This document shows, in pieces, positions 25,808-34,851 of a DNA stretch of 64,000 nt (position 1 is the stretch's first letter; each line of letters begins with the position of its first letter). The notes beneath the pieces were generated by a model that was given only the letters and a program-made list of their open reading frames with translations, had not been told where the DNA came from and did not search any database. This DNA comes from CAZAMI01 sp964627805 (GTDB lineage Archaea; Thermoproteota; Thermoprotei_A; Sulfolobales; NBVN01): NCBI GenBank assembly GCA_964627805.1, contig CAZVLA010000020.1, positions 1 through 64,000 of the forward strand, written 5' to 3'. The translations under genes were made by a program, and so were the position numbers.

Positions 25808-26107
25808 TTAACTAAGTATATGTATTAATTTCCTAACGAACTTAACCCCGTAATCCGTAATTACTAAGTAACTACCCTCCCTCCGCACCAAACCCTTAAA
25901 CTCTAAGATATTGACGGTCTTCATTACTAACCCACCCTCACTGAATTCATGAATTAATTTCCTTAAGTCGACTCTACCACTAACTAGGAGCTTAGTAAGT
26001 ATCTCGATCTGGTACGTAGCTTTACTACTACTTAATATGCCCTCAACCTTCATTAACCTCCTTAATACAGACTTCATCTCCTCAGGGAGGTCCTCCAGGA
26101 TTAACAC
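25808..26107 (-). CDS. Small winged-helix-like protein
   Basis: A 99-residue protein with the helical and wing pattern of a winged helix at about 30-90 (ILTKLLVSGRVDLRKLIHEF, then VNILEFKGLVRREGSYLVITDYG). The GLVRREGSYLVIT segment is the expected wing. It could be a transcription factor or a protein-protein adaptor. It converges with the CDF gene and lies 108 bases after (3' side of) nothing else in its strand, so operon context is weak; the helicase gene is downstream on the same strand, 109 bases away. Confidence 0.6.
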   Translation of the reverse strand: MLILEDLPEEMKSVLRRLMKVEGILSSSKATYQIEILTKLLVSGRVDLRKLIHEFSEGGLVMKTVNILEFKGLVRREGSYLVITDYGVKFVRKLIHILS

Positions 26108-26215
26108 CGTGTATTACTACAGTGATGAATAAATAGGATAGTAAGAAGGTTGAAGGGGTATTTAGTGTCAGAAGACTTTATAAACTATTTATACGTAAAT
26201 TTAGTAAAGTACTTA

Positions 26216-28009
26216 TCATAGCACACTTAAAAATTCACGACAGGAGTAAGCATTCCTAAGAACTAACTTAAGCTTTTCCTCATTATCTATTAAGTAGGTG
26301 TAGTTTAAATTAACTAACTTAAGGACGCCTCCTTGAAGCGGTACTTGAATACTTACTAATATACGATTAATAGCTCTGTACTTACTTAAGAGCTTAACTA
26401 ATCTACTGAGGACGCTATCATAGTTCCCTATGAATGATCTACTCTTACTACCTATGTATACTTTAACCTTACCAACTAATTCCTTATCAGGGCTTAAGTA
26501 TTCCCCATATTCATCGTATAAGCTACTTATGTCGTAGGAACTTATGTACACCTTACCTAGGTGTGTATATATGTAGACTACATCACCTCTACGCATTAGC
26601 TTACTTAATGCTGACTTAACATCACTTAAGGGCATACCTACTAAATCCCTAATCCACTCAATAGGTAATGCCCTACCCTCAATTAGTGAGAGTATCCTAA
26701 CCCTAGTTGATCTCCTCCATAACCTCTCAATGACTTCATCATCAATAGGTACGTCAACACCCGCTCTCCTAGCGGCTTCTATAGAGTCTACGAAGCTATC
26801 GGTATCCACAGTATCTGGAGTTACTATGTAGACTACGAACTTAGGCCTACCTAAGGCCCCGCTAACGGCTCTCAAGATCCTTCCGTGCCTCTGAATGAAC
26901 CTTATAGGGCTAGCTACGTTACTCCACACAATAAGTAAGTCGCCTTCAGGTAGGTCAAGACCTTCCTCGCCAGCACTAGTTGATACTATCACTTTAACGC
27001 TACTTGACTTAGCATCCCTAAGTACCTCCTTAACATTCCTACCTAAGTGTGCCTTACCACATATTAGTAGGGGTCCTAACTCCTTAGGTAATTCATTAAC
27101 TATGTACTTAGCGATTACTACCCTATCAACAAATACTATAGCCTTCCTAAAACCCTCATGATCCCTAAGTACCCTAATTAATGTAGGTAATTTATGAGCT
27201 AACCTAATACTTGGATTATTCAGTAATTCCTTAACATTACTAAGTAACTTAGCTAATTTAGTCTCCCTACCTAAGCTCTCCTTAAGAGCTAACGCACCAT
27301 CACGTACAAACCACCTAATAGCTGTTTGAGTAAGTGCCCTATCCTTACCAACTAACGATGCTCTAAGATCCTCAAGAAACTTCAGTAGCTTCAACTCAGC
27401 ATCATTCAACTCAGCTTCGTAAACCTCACCGATCCACTTAGGTACGTAAGGCTTAACTAAGGGGCTATCCCAAGACCATTCCCTAACCTCACCTATGTAC
27501 CTAGTAATCTCAGGTAACCTACTAGGTGGGATGTAAGCACTCAAGCCTAACCTACGCTTAAAAACACCCGATGCTCTCTTCATGAACTCAGCGTAAGCGT
27601 CCTTACCTGTCGTGTGGTGGCACTCATCAATTACTACAGCATCGTAACCTAACTCAGTAATGTACTCAATATCATTAAGTGCTGTTTCCGGAGTAGCTAC
27701 AGCTACTAGTGCCTTAGCCCATAACTCCCTCCTACGTACCTTATCAAACATTCCGTGAATTGCCTTAGCCTCTATACTCGATACCTTACTAAAGTAGTTA
27801 GCTACTTGCTCAACTAATATCCTAGTAGGTTCAAGAACGACTACCCTCTTAACACTACCCTCCTTAAGTAAGTGATTAACCCACATAACAGCTATTAACG
27901 TCTTCCCAGTGCCTGTAGGTAATGAAACAACAGCCCCATCTCTGCTTAAGGCCCACTTAAGAGCCTCTAACTGATACCTCCTAGGCCTTAACTTGACTCC
28001 GTAGCTCAT
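26216..28009 (-). CDS. SF2 DEAD/H helicase, Hef/FANCM (COG1111)-like without nuclease domain
   Basis: A 597-residue helicase. Motif I is PTGTGKT near residue 32, motif Ia LEPTR, motif II DECHH near 127, motif V TSAGEEGLD and motif VI QRHGRILR. The long helical insert between the RecA domains resembles Hef. Motif III is atypical (SAY). No ERCC4 nuclease follows; the C-terminal ~170 residues hold a winged-helix-like part. Hef-type helicases remodel stalled replication forks. The endonuclease-IV-like gene is next to it, 44 bases upstream, which fits DNA repair. Confidence 0.8.
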   Translation of the reverse strand: MSYGVKLRPRRYQLEALKWALSRDGAVVSLPTGTGKTLIAVMWVNHLLKEGSVKRVVVLEPTRILVEQVANYFSKVSSIEAKAIHGMFDKVRRRELWAKALVAVATPETALNDIEYITELGYDAVVIDECHHTTGKDAYAEFMKRASGVFKRRLGLSAYIPPSRLPEITRYIGEVREWSWDSPLVKPYVPKWIGEVYEAELNDAELKLLKFLEDLRASLVGKDRALTQTAIRWFVRDGALALKESLGRETKLAKLLSNVKELLNNPSIRLAHKLPTLIRVLRDHEGFRKAIVFVDRVVIAKYIVNELPKELGPLLICGKAHLGRNVKEVLRDAKSSSVKVIVSTSAGEEGLDLPEGDLLIVWSNVASPIRFIQRHGRILRAVSGALGRPKFVVYIVTPDTVDTDSFVDSIEAARRAGVDVPIDDEVIERLWRRSTRVRILSLIEGRALPIEWIRDLVGMPLSDVKSALSKLMRRGDVVYIYTHLGKVYISSYDISSLYDEYGEYLSPDKELVGKVKVYIGSKSRSFIGNYDSVLSRLVKLLSKYRAINRILVSIQVPLQGGVLKLVNLNYTYLIDNEEKLKLVLRNAYSCREFLSVL

Positions 28010-28053
28010 TAATAATTAACACCTTTACTCTAGAATTAAGTCAAAAAGTATTC

Positions 28054-28935
28054 TTATAGGTGTGTTGTGACTCTCTTCATGATCTCAGCGTAGAGAGTTA
28101 TTGAGTCTTCATACTTAGTCTCTGGTACTCCCGTGTATATTAGGTGCATCCTAATAGGTAACTCCTTATCCCTAACCTCACGTACCATGAACCTAGCTAA
28201 AGCATTAGCCAACGGACCTAAGCTTGGGTACCCCTTACCTAGTGGTACCCTCTTCTTAAGTAATCTCCTACCAAAGTATATACCAGTTACTTGGGAGAAT
28301 CTAAGGCTTAAGAACCCCCTACTAAGCTCTAGGGCCTTCTTAAGTACACCGAACCAGAAGTCCTCATTAGCCTCTCTATCAGCACTATGGAAGTTACCGT
28401 GCTCATCTATATTGAATTCATACATGAACACGTTCTCAAGCTGAACAGAAACTATTACCCTCTCATCACCTACGGACTCAATAATAGCTCTTATATCGTC
28501 GAAACTACCTAGCTGCCTACGAGTGTACGTAGTCTCTAGGGATATGTACATCTCCTTGGGTGCCTCCTTAAGTAACTCCTTAATAACCTCAGAAGCTACA
28601 TCTAAATCCCTCTGACTACCGAAAACCCTCCACCCTAAGTGAAGGTTAAATACCTCAGCACCTGCTTGTGCAGCATACCTAATTGCTGCTCTTAAGGCCT
28701 TAACAACCCTCTCCCTAACTGCTTTACTGTAATTAACTACGTTATAGTATGGTGCGTGAGCAGTTACGGTAGTGAATGCCTTCTTAGAGAACTCACCATA
28801 GGAGCTAAAGTACTCAGGCCCCCTACCCCTACGTGAGAAATCAGCTGGTGGTATTTCAGTTAACTTCATACCTAAGGTAGCTGCCTTAGCTAGAGTAGGT
28901 AGTGAGTTATACGTACCCCAGTCAAACAGAATCAT
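28054..28935 (-). CDS. Endonuclease IV/xylose isomerase-like TIM-barrel protein
   Basis: A 293-residue TIM-barrel protein. Metal-ligand-like motifs are in the right order: HAPYY near 60, NLHLGW near 97, LETTY near 133 and HLIYTG near 265. The pattern is that of the Nfo family of AP endonucleases, which cut DNA at abasic sites with three metal ions, though several usual His and Asp residues are replaced. Sugar isomerase relatives share the fold. It lies directly before the Hef-like helicase in the same direction, which favours a DNA repair role. Confidence 0.72.
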   Translation of the reverse strand: MILFDWGTYNSLPTLAKAATLGMKLTEIPPADFSRRGRGPEYFSSYGEFSKKAFTTVTAHAPYYNVVNYSKAVRERVVKALRAAIRYAAQAGAEVFNLHLGWRVFGSQRDLDVASEVIKELLKEAPKEMYISLETTYTRRQLGSFDDIRAIIESVGDERVIVSVQLENVFMYEFNIDEHGNFHSADREANEDFWFGVLKKALELSRGFLSLRFSQVTGIYFGRRLLKKRVPLGKGYPSLGPLANALARFMVREVRDKELPIRMHLIYTGVPETKYEDSITLYAEIMKRVTTHL

Positions 28936-29011
28936 TTACCCACCCAGTAATTAATACCTATAGGTAACTAAAAAGGAGTAGCGAGTAGCTATACCTAACC
29001 AACGCTTATGC

Positions 29012-29899
29012 TTAACTAAGCATCAGTATAAACGATAGTAAAATCCTCACAGCTAGTACAGCCACCGTAGTAGTTACTAATATTAGGGGATTATGAACAG
29101 ATAAGAGTAACACTATTAATGATGCTAAAGTTACTATATCTACTATCGATAATCTCCTAATGAGGTACTTAGGGTTGTAATTACCGAATAACTTAATTAC
29201 TAATTTAGCGAATGGGCTTCTCTTTAATTTATAGTACGTCGGTGTACTCCTAAATACTTCTAACCCCTCATTAGTTAATCTATACTTAACACCTCCCTTA
29301 CCATGCCTACGTCCAAACAGGCTAAGTACCTTACTTAGGAAGCTGATTTTTCTCTCTTTAACGAATAGACTAGTACTACCCTTGCTGGAGTACAGGTCTA
29401 AGTACATACTTAGCCTATGCTGTGTAATACCCGTTATCTCAGATAAAGTACTTAACTTAACGGATAGCTTACGTGAGGTACCTAAGGTTACTAAGGTATC
29501 ATATAGGTACTTAGCAGGTATCACGAACTTAATTATATCCCTAGCCCCTACCTTACCGTAGATCCTCCTCGAAAGACCCAACTCATAAGGTCTAGGAGCT
29601 CCTAGGACGTCCATTAACTCATTAATTAACTTCTTACCCTCGCTAGTTAATTCAAACCTTAACGACTTCTTAGACTCCCTCTTAACTACATTCTTAATCT
29701 CTAACTTCCTAATAGCATCGAGTAGGGGCTTCCTAGCATAACCAATAGCTGATGATATCTCATCAATACTTAAAGGTTTCTTACTGAAAGCCAATACAAG
29801 TACGATATCTAGCTGTATCTTAGATCTTGAGAAATCAACGACGCTATCGAATATCCTTAATTTCCTCAACTTATCCTCAAGTTCTGCTACGCTACTCAA
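29012..29899 (-). CDS. ArnR-like membrane-anchored winged-helix regulator
   Basis: A 295-residue protein. Residues about 20-95 and 120-225 form two winged-helix units (KKPLSIDEISSAIGYARKPL and SVKLSTLSEITGITQHRL). The last 48 residues hold two membrane helices at about 252-268 and 272-292. This layout recalls ArnR/ArnR1 of Sulfolobus, membrane-bound one-component activators of archaellum genes. It sits just downstream of arlH and the ArlD-like gene, so archaellum control is a sound inference. A perfect inverted repeat lies directly before its TTG start. Sequence identity with ArnR was not tested. Confidence 0.65.
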   Translation of the reverse strand: MSSVAELEDKLRKLRIFDSVVDFSRSKIQLDIVLVLAFSKKPLSIDEISSAIGYARKPLLDAIRKLEIKNVVKRESKKSLRFELTSEGKKLINELMDVLGAPRPYELGLSRRIYGKVGARDIIKFVIPAKYLYDTLVTLGTSRKLSVKLSTLSEITGITQHRLSMYLDLYSSKGSTSLFVKERKISFLSKVLSLFGRRHGKGGVKYRLTNEGLEVFRSTPTYYKLKRSPFAKLVIKLFGNYNPKYLIRRLSIVDIVTLASLIVLLLSVHNPLILVTTTVAVLAVRILLSFILMLS

Positions 29900-30229
29900 T
29901 AAATCCCCTCCTACGCATCTAATGCGTAAGGGTACTTATGAAAAGGGATGTTAAGTAACTTGAAACACAATGTGTCGTAAATTCTTAAATACATTCCATA
30001 AATAGGATTTCTATAAAAAATAATAGAGATACTATACACACTAGGGTTAATCTCTAACTAGTCTATACAGCACATTACCTTAGGATAGGTAATTAAGTCA
30101 TTAAATTAGTTAAGAATAAACTCAACCTTACGTGCTATGTACTAATGAGTGCATTGTAAGTACCTCTGTATTATGTCCTAGAAATGGTTTGAGGGGAGGT
30201 ACTCTACGTGGTGAGGTTAAGTATATTTC
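29900..30229. promoter_or_regulatory. Regulatory region of the ArnR-like gene with ACGCAT palindrome
   Basis: The 330-base gap contains ACGCAT-CTA-ATGCGT at 29913-29927, a perfect 6-base inverted repeat 14 bases before the TTG start at 29899 and just upstream of the AGGAGGGG ribosome binding site. That position suits an operator for autoregulation. AT-rich runs further up (about 29990-30040) are likely promoter sequence. The rest of the gap, up to the end of arlH, holds no gene. Confidence 0.45.
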
Positions 30230-30985
30230 TTAGGCCTTAGCTAGTGCTAATGGCACTACCTTAATACCGAATGCTGGGTCAACGTCGAACGCTATGGTCG
30301 AGTCTACGGGTCCTCCAGCACCCCTTAACTTAACTACCTTCAATACCTTAATTAACCTACCACCAACCTCGGCGAAGTCTAGCTTAAAGTAGCTGTCACT
30401 AATTGCTCTTATCCTAATCATAATCTCATCAGGGAGTACTCCGGGATGTATCGTAAGTACTATTAACTTACCCTCCCTAACTAGGGTCCTAGCTCTAGTT
30501 AAGTAATCAAGAACTACACCAGCATCAGCGAATACAGCTAATACACTGAATGAATCAAGTATGAATACCTCATACTCATCCTTAACCTTAGCCATGTAAT
30601 TACCTAACGCGTGAAGTACCTCCTTACCTATCTTCTTAGCCCACCTAACACCCTCCATATGTACCGGCATAATCCTTATTAATCCCTTAAGGAACTCATC
30701 AGTTAAGTCAAGACTTAACTTCCTAGTCTGCATTACTAACTCCTTAACACCTGTCTCGGTAGTTACGTAGATAACGCGTAAGCCCTTTTTAACAGCACCG
30801 TAAGCTATCTGCTGAGCTAGTAAGCTCTTACCAGTTCCGTGATCACCCTCGATGGAGAGTAGGTTAGGTACCGGGATACCACCACCTAACCTCATATCCA
30901 GCTCTTCATTACCCGTAGGTAAGATGTAACCCTCTAAACTCTCGGTAGATGTTAGTAGCGACTTTATATTCTCAGCTAACGTCAC
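30230..30985 (-). CDS. arlH: Archaellum ATP-binding protein ArlH (FlaH)
   Basis: A 251-residue RecA/KaiC-like protein. Walker A is GDHGTGKS at 47-54, a Walker B-like strand is VFILDSFS near 135, and the overall length is that of ArlH. ArlH binds ATP and joins ArlI and ArlJ in the archaellum motor. It overlaps the preceding ArlD/E-like gene by 4 bases, so they are coupled. The usual neighbours arlI and arlJ are not found downstream; the next gene is the ArnR-like regulator. Confidence 0.85.
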   Translation of the reverse strand: MTLAENIKSLLTSTESLEGYILPTGNEELDMRLGGGIPVPNLLSIEGDHGTGKSLLAQQIAYGAVKKGLRVIYVTTETGVKELVMQTRKLSLDLTDEFLKGLIRIMPVHMEGVRWAKKIGKEVLHALGNYMAKVKDEYEVFILDSFSVLAVFADAGVVLDYLTRARTLVREGKLIVLTIHPGVLPDEIMIRIRAISDSYFKLDFAEVGGRLIKVLKVVKLRGAGGPVDSTIAFDVDPAFGIKVVPLALAKA

Positions 30986-32211
30986 GTGCCACCACCCCCA
31001 CCTATCAACTCAAGTAGCTCAGAAGCGGCATCCCTCTCACTACTGCCTTCCTTACCCTCACCACCCTCGACAGCCTCCTTAGCCTTCTTAACAGCCTTCA
31101 TAACCCCTACCTCGATCTGCTCCTTAGTCACACCTAAAGCATCGAGTAACTCCTTCAAACTCCTAGCCTGCTCCTCAATGCTTAATCCAGCACTCTTCAA
31201 GTCGTTGATAGTGCTTGCTATCCTCTTAAGGACCTCACCTACATCCCTATCAATCACACCAACAGCTACGTAATTATCGATTAAGTCATTGAATTTCTCA
31301 ATACTAACTCTCTCCAACATGCTATTAACCCACTGAGCGAGCTTCTGGTAAAGGTCCGGAGTTATCCTAACCCTCCCCTCCTTACTAGACTCATCACCAG
31401 TACTCGGGATTACGTTATTACTTACGTCCTTAGTAGCTCCGCCACCACCTCCGGGTACGGGGGTCTGCCCAGCCGCCGCTTGATTATTAACCACGTTATT
31501 ACCTACTAATGAGTTACTGCTAGTGCTTACTGGTTGCTGCATAGGTACTATAACGGGAATTACTTGCGGATATGGGGGTACCTGCCCCTGCATGCTACCA
31601 TTACCTCTCTTCTCCTCACCCTCCTTACCCCCACCTCTCTCCTCGCTAAGGAAGATGTCAGCGTACTTACGTAGTATGTTGAATGGGTTACTTAACTCCG
31701 CCATAGCTGACCTAAGATCGACTAAGGTAGCCTTAATACCTTCTACACTAGCCTTAACGTACTTCTTAATCTTATCGACCTCACCCTCAAGAACCTCGAT
31801 CCTCTCAAGGACCTCCCTAGGTACTGTAACCTCAACAGTCTGTTTCTTCTCCTCCTTCTCTTCCTTCTTCTCCTCCTCACCGCCTCCCTCCTGACTCTGC
31901 TGGGTTTGTTGAGTAGGTGCTGCGGTACTTACGGGTGGTGCAGGTGCTGGTGCTTGGGGTGCCCCTCCTTGAGGAGTCGCGGGTGGTGTTGGGGTTGGGG
32001 GTGGGGCTTGTTGTGTAGGGGTTTGCTCGGTGTTCTGTTGTGCCTTATTCTCTATCTCAGATAACTTAATAACCTCAACAGGCCTGCCCTTAGCTAACTC
32101 AGCTACATTCTTTCCTTTCTTACCGCCCAGTCTCGAGGGGGTTATTCTCCTAAGTATAGGATGCACAAACAACCTACATATTGGGCAGTTGCACTTCCAT
32201 ACATCACTCAC
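30982..32211 (-). CDS. ArlD/E-like archaellum adaptor with Pro/Gln-rich linker
   Basis: A 409-residue protein. The region 279-340 (TPDLYQKLAQWVNSML, then DLIDNYVAVGVIDRDV) matches the FlaD/FlaE domain of archaellum cytosolic-ring proteins. It is preceded by a Pro/Gln/Gly-rich disordered part (about 60-110), a coiled coil (about 115-190) and another low-complexity linker. Cys7, Cys9 and Cys12 form a CxCPxC motif. ArlC/D/E proteins receive the chemotaxis signal through CheF and link it to the motor. Its position between cheR and arlH supports this. The GTG at 32211 is the start. Confidence 0.75.
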   Translation of the reverse strand: MSDVWKCNCPICRLFVHPILRRITPSRLGGKKGKNVAELAKGRPVEVIKLSEIENKAQQNTEQTPTQQAPPPTPTPPATPQGGAPQAPAPAPPVSTAAPTQQTQQSQEGGGEEEKKEEKEEKKQTVEVTVPREVLERIEVLEGEVDKIKKYVKASVEGIKATLVDLRSAMAELSNPFNILRKYADIFLSEERGGGKEGEEKRGNGSMQGQVPPYPQVIPVIVPMQQPVSTSSNSLVGNNVVNNQAAAGQTPVPGGGGGATKDVSNNVIPSTGDESSKEGRVRITPDLYQKLAQWVNSMLERVSIEKFNDLIDNYVAVGVIDRDVGEVLKRIASTINDLKSAGLSIEEQARSLKELLDALGVTKEQIEVGVMKAVKKAKEAVEGGEGKEGSSERDAASELLELIGGGGGT

Positions 32212-32349
32212 TCGGGATCCCCCCGTTCAACATCTATAGTTAATGCTATGCCCACCCCCAACCCCGGTAATGTTATCTACTAGGTAAATAACCCCCTGCC
32301 TTCCGAAGCGCCTAGCGGTCGAAAACGTATGCGGTACCTAGCCTCTTAC
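32212..32349 (-). promoter_or_regulatory. Probable promoter of the arlD/E-arlH unit
   Basis: The 138 bases between cheR and the ArlD/E-like gene carry a TATA-like GTTATTTACC element (minus strand) at about 32282-32291, followed by AT-poor leader and a GGGGGATCC ribosome binding site just before the GTG. This suggests that the archaellum pair is transcribed separately from the cheCDR genes. Confidence 0.4.
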
Positions 32350-33174
32350 TTAGGACGTCTTAACGAAGATCCTAGCCCTTATGCTGACTGGCCTGAAGTA
32401 GTTGGTTACCTCACCTACTAGGTACTCGCTGGCACCGAGAACTAAGTAACCACCTATCCTCAATGACTTCCACAGCTTAAGTAGTACCTTACTCTGTAGG
32501 TCCTTAGAGAAATAAATAAGTACGTTACGGCAGAGCACCATATCCATGAATGGTAATGGTGGGTCCTTAATTAAGTCATGCCTCCTGAACTTAACGTACT
32601 GCTTAATCTCTGGCTTAACCATGTATAACCCAGGGTATACCTTCTCGAAGTACTTAAACCTTAATTGAGGAGGTACATTTCTCAGTGAATTAACTCTGTA
32701 AATACCCTTAATGGCCTCTTTGAGGGCATCCTCATCAATATCGGTAGCGTATATAGTTATTAAGTACTTACTAATCTCACTTCCTAGGATTTCATGTAGT
32801 AATATACTTAGTGTGTAGGGCTCCTCACCCTTAGAACATCCAGCACTCCAGAACCTGAGGGTTCTTAATGGTTTCTTACTGCTTATTATATTCACTATTA
32901 CCTTCTTAATCTCCTCCCAAACCCAAGGATCCCTAAAGAATTCTGAAACGTTTATTGATATGTTATTAAGTAACTCCTTAACTTCCTTAGGGTTATGTCT
33001 TAGGTAGTTTACGTAATCACTTAGACTCCTTAAATTAAGTGCTAGTACCCTAGCTCTTATGCGTCTGTATAGGAAGTCGTCCTTATACCCGCTTATGTCA
33101 ACACCGCTAAACCTCCTAACTAAGTTCTTAACCTCAGTAATTACTCTCTTACTTACTACCTCCATACTTACCAC
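32350..33174 (-). CDS. cheR: Chemoreceptor methyltransferase CheR
   Basis: A 274-residue methyltransferase. The N-terminal helical domain is followed by the SAM-binding core: SINVSEFFRD, then AGCSKGEEPYTLSILL, ATDIDEDAL, and CRNVLIYFS. CheR methylates glutamates on the chemoreceptor signalling helices and works against CheB for adaptation. It overlaps cheD by 26 bases if Met1 is used; Met4 would reduce this to 17. The only chemoreceptor in the window is at 41870-43144. Confidence 0.95.
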   Translation of the reverse strand: MVSMEVVSKRVITEVKNLVRRFSGVDISGYKDDFLYRRIRARVLALNLRSLSDYVNYLRHNPKEVKELLNNISINVSEFFRDPWVWEEIKKVIVNIISSKKPLRTLRFWSAGCSKGEEPYTLSILLHEILGSEISKYLITIYATDIDEDALKEAIKGIYRVNSLRNVPPQLRFKYFEKVYPGLYMVKPEIKQYVKFRRHDLIKDPPLPFMDMVLCRNVLIYFSKDLQSKVLLKLWKSLRIGGYLVLGASEYLVGEVTNYFRPVSIRARIFVKTS

Positions 33175-33694
33175 CTAGTAACTTCCTACCTAGGATACCT
33201 AGCTTAACCCTAGGTGAGGTTACGTAGACCTCACCATTAGTTAGGTTGAAGAATACGTTCCTGCTTGAGTGCCCTCCGACATCCTTGCATACTAACCTAA
33301 TGCCGTACCTGCGCAGTACCTCCCTAGCTACTGATACATTACGTTCACCGATTCTGAAGTTCGTGGCTGATTTCAAGATATTCGCACCACCTACTAAGCA
33401 TGCCTCAAGCCCTACGCACGGCGAGCCTAGGTTTTTGAGGTGCTTGAGTGCGTGAGGTATTGCTGTGCTGACGTACTTAGCGGGGTTATCGACGTTACCC
33501 TTAGGCTCGGGGAGCATGGCATGTATTAAAGCCCCTAATCTTCTCCTAGCGTCGTAGATAGTTATAGCTACGCAACTACCTAAGGCGTAGGTAGCTAGTA
33601 CCTTAGGGTTAGTACTTACTTTTAAGTCCGCAATACCCACAACAACTAGTGGTTGCTTAGGGATGTAGTTCGGTACCTTCCTAAGCTTCAGCAA
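33149..33694 (-). CDS. cheD: Chemoreceptor glutamine deamidase CheD
   Basis: A 181-residue CheD. The catalytic Cys41 and His58 and supporting Thr35 have the same spacing as the known enzyme (TYALGSC, then ALIHAMLP). CheD deamidates receptor glutamines and is bound and regulated by CheC. It lies between cheC and cheR, the usual archaeal and Bacillus order. The first ~16 residues may be an extension. Confidence 0.94.
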   Translation of the reverse strand: MLKLRKVPNYIPKQPLVVVGIADLKVSTNPKVLATYALGSCVAITIYDARRRLGALIHAMLPEPKGNVDNPAKYVSTAIPHALKHLKNLGSPCVGLEACLVGGANILKSATNFRIGERNVSVAREVLRRYGIRLVCKDVGGHSSRNVFFNLTNGEVYVTSPRVKLGILGRKLLGGKYGGSK

Positions 33695-33706
33695 TTACAG
33701 CACCCC

Positions 33707-34288
33707 CTAAGCAATCATTGCTAGTACCTCCATAGAGACGTCACCCTCGCTACTACGGATCCTCACGTTATGCGTAACAACCTCCTTAGAGGACTCAGCT
33801 AGGGGTAGCACTAACTCAGTAATTATTGCTGTATCGTAATCAACTACGACCTCAGGTATGCTGTACTCGAACCTACCCCTAAACGACCTAGACAGTACTG
33901 ATGCGTAAGCACCTATGACTATGTTAGCGAACTCTCGTAGGGCATCCTCAATGCTTTCCTCACTAACCTCGATACCTGCCTTAGAGAGTAGTATAGTACC
34001 TATTAATTCAGCACTGTCGATACTCATTACTATGACCTTATGTAAAATAAAGTTGAAGTCACTATCCATCCTACTATACAATGTAGCGACAACCTCGTTT
34101 CTACTGAACTCACTAAGTAACTCCTCAGGTTGTACCCTCCTAAACCCACCCATACTCACACTGAACTTAATACCCGTTAATTCCTCCATACACCTACGCA
34201 TTTCCTCATACGCCCTAACAGCTACGTTACGACTCATTAATGACTCAGGCACTATCGTAGCACCATCACTACTGCTTAACCTTAACAT
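33707..34288 (-). CDS. cheC: CheY-P phosphatase CheC
   Basis: A 193-residue CheC/CheX/FliY-family protein. One complete phosphatase motif is present: Asp115-xxx-Glu119-xx-Asn122, followed exactly 23 residues later by Pro145. CheC dephosphorylates CheY-P and binds CheD. Unlike Bacillus CheC, only one active site is visible. A TATA-like box upstream suggests that cheC starts a separate cheCDR transcript. The 12-base gap to cheD supports co-transcription. Confidence 0.88.
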   Translation of the reverse strand: MLRLSSSDGATIVPESLMSRNVAVRAYEEMRRCMEELTGIKFSVSMGGFRRVQPEELLSEFSRNEVVATLYSRMDSDFNFILHKVIVMSIDSAELIGTILLSKAGIEVSEESIEDALREFANIVIGAYASVLSRSFRGRFEYSIPEVVVDYDTAIITELVLPLAESSKEVVTHNVRIRSSEGDVSMEVLAMIA

Positions 34289-34315
34289 CCTCTACACCCC
34301 CTTTGGAAAGCGTAA

Positions 34316-34328
34316 GTTAATAAATAAC
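34316..34328 (-). promoter_or_regulatory. TATA-like element upstream of cheC
   Basis: GTTATTTATTAAC on the minus strand, itself a partial palindrome (GTTA/TAAC), centred about 34 bases before the cheC ATG. It is placed as expected for an archaeal promoter with a short leader. The interval between cheW1 and cheC is 118 bases, the longest inside the cheA-to-cheR block. Confidence 0.4.
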
Positions 34329-34406
34329 GTGAGGAGTGCGTATCTTTGAGAGGTCGAAATGATTCGTTATGGAACAGCCCGTGTCTTTCGGTACCTAAAA
34401 GGGTTT

Positions 34407-34847
34407 TTAGTAGTTAGATACTTCCTCCCCACTTATTCTACTAAGCACCTTCTCTGAACTAAGTATGCTAACCAACCTATCACCCCACTTCACTAGCCCC
34501 TCAATGAATTCACTAGCGTCGCTAGGAGGTGATGTTATGTCGTCCTTAGTTACTCTGAGCACTCCCCTAACCGACTCTACGGCGATACCGACTAACTCAT
34601 CGTCGTAGGATAGAATTATAGCTTCACGGCATTTACTGCTACCTGCGTTAATGACCTTAGATAGATCTATCAGCGGGACTATCTGCCCCCTTAAGTTGAA
34701 TACCCCCTTAATGTAGTCTGGAGCCCTAGGTACTTTAGTCACCTCCTTAACCCTAACTACCTCCCTAACATTACTTAATTCAAAAGCGAATAACTTACCA
34801 CCTAAGTCAAATACTAGGAAGGATATCTCCTTAGGCATTCCCCTCAC
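34407..34847 (-). CDS. cheW1: CheW adaptor (copy 1)
   Basis: A 146-residue CheW: FDLGGKLFAFELSNVREVV, APDYIKGVFNLRGQIVPLIDL and GIAVESVRGVLRV give the two SH3-like barrels. The NLRG turn at about 52-55 is the usual receptor and kinase contact. It couples chemoreceptors to CheA. It lies 4 bases after cheA1 and is one of two CheW proteins in the cluster. Two CheAs and two CheWs could form distinct pairs. Confidence 0.94.
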   Translation of the reverse strand: MRGMPKEISFLVFDLGGKLFAFELSNVREVVRVKEVTKVPRAPDYIKGVFNLRGQIVPLIDLSKVINAGSSKCREAIILSYDDELVGIAVESVRGVLRVTKDDITSPPSDASEFIEGLVKWGDRLVSILSSEKVLSRISGEEVSNY

Positions 34848-34851
34848 CCCC

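Noticed and set aside
31523..31894. Antisense open frame over the low-complexity linker of the ArlD/E-like gene
   Set aside because: It reflects biased codon composition of the opposite strand and has Ser/Pro-rich nonsense text.
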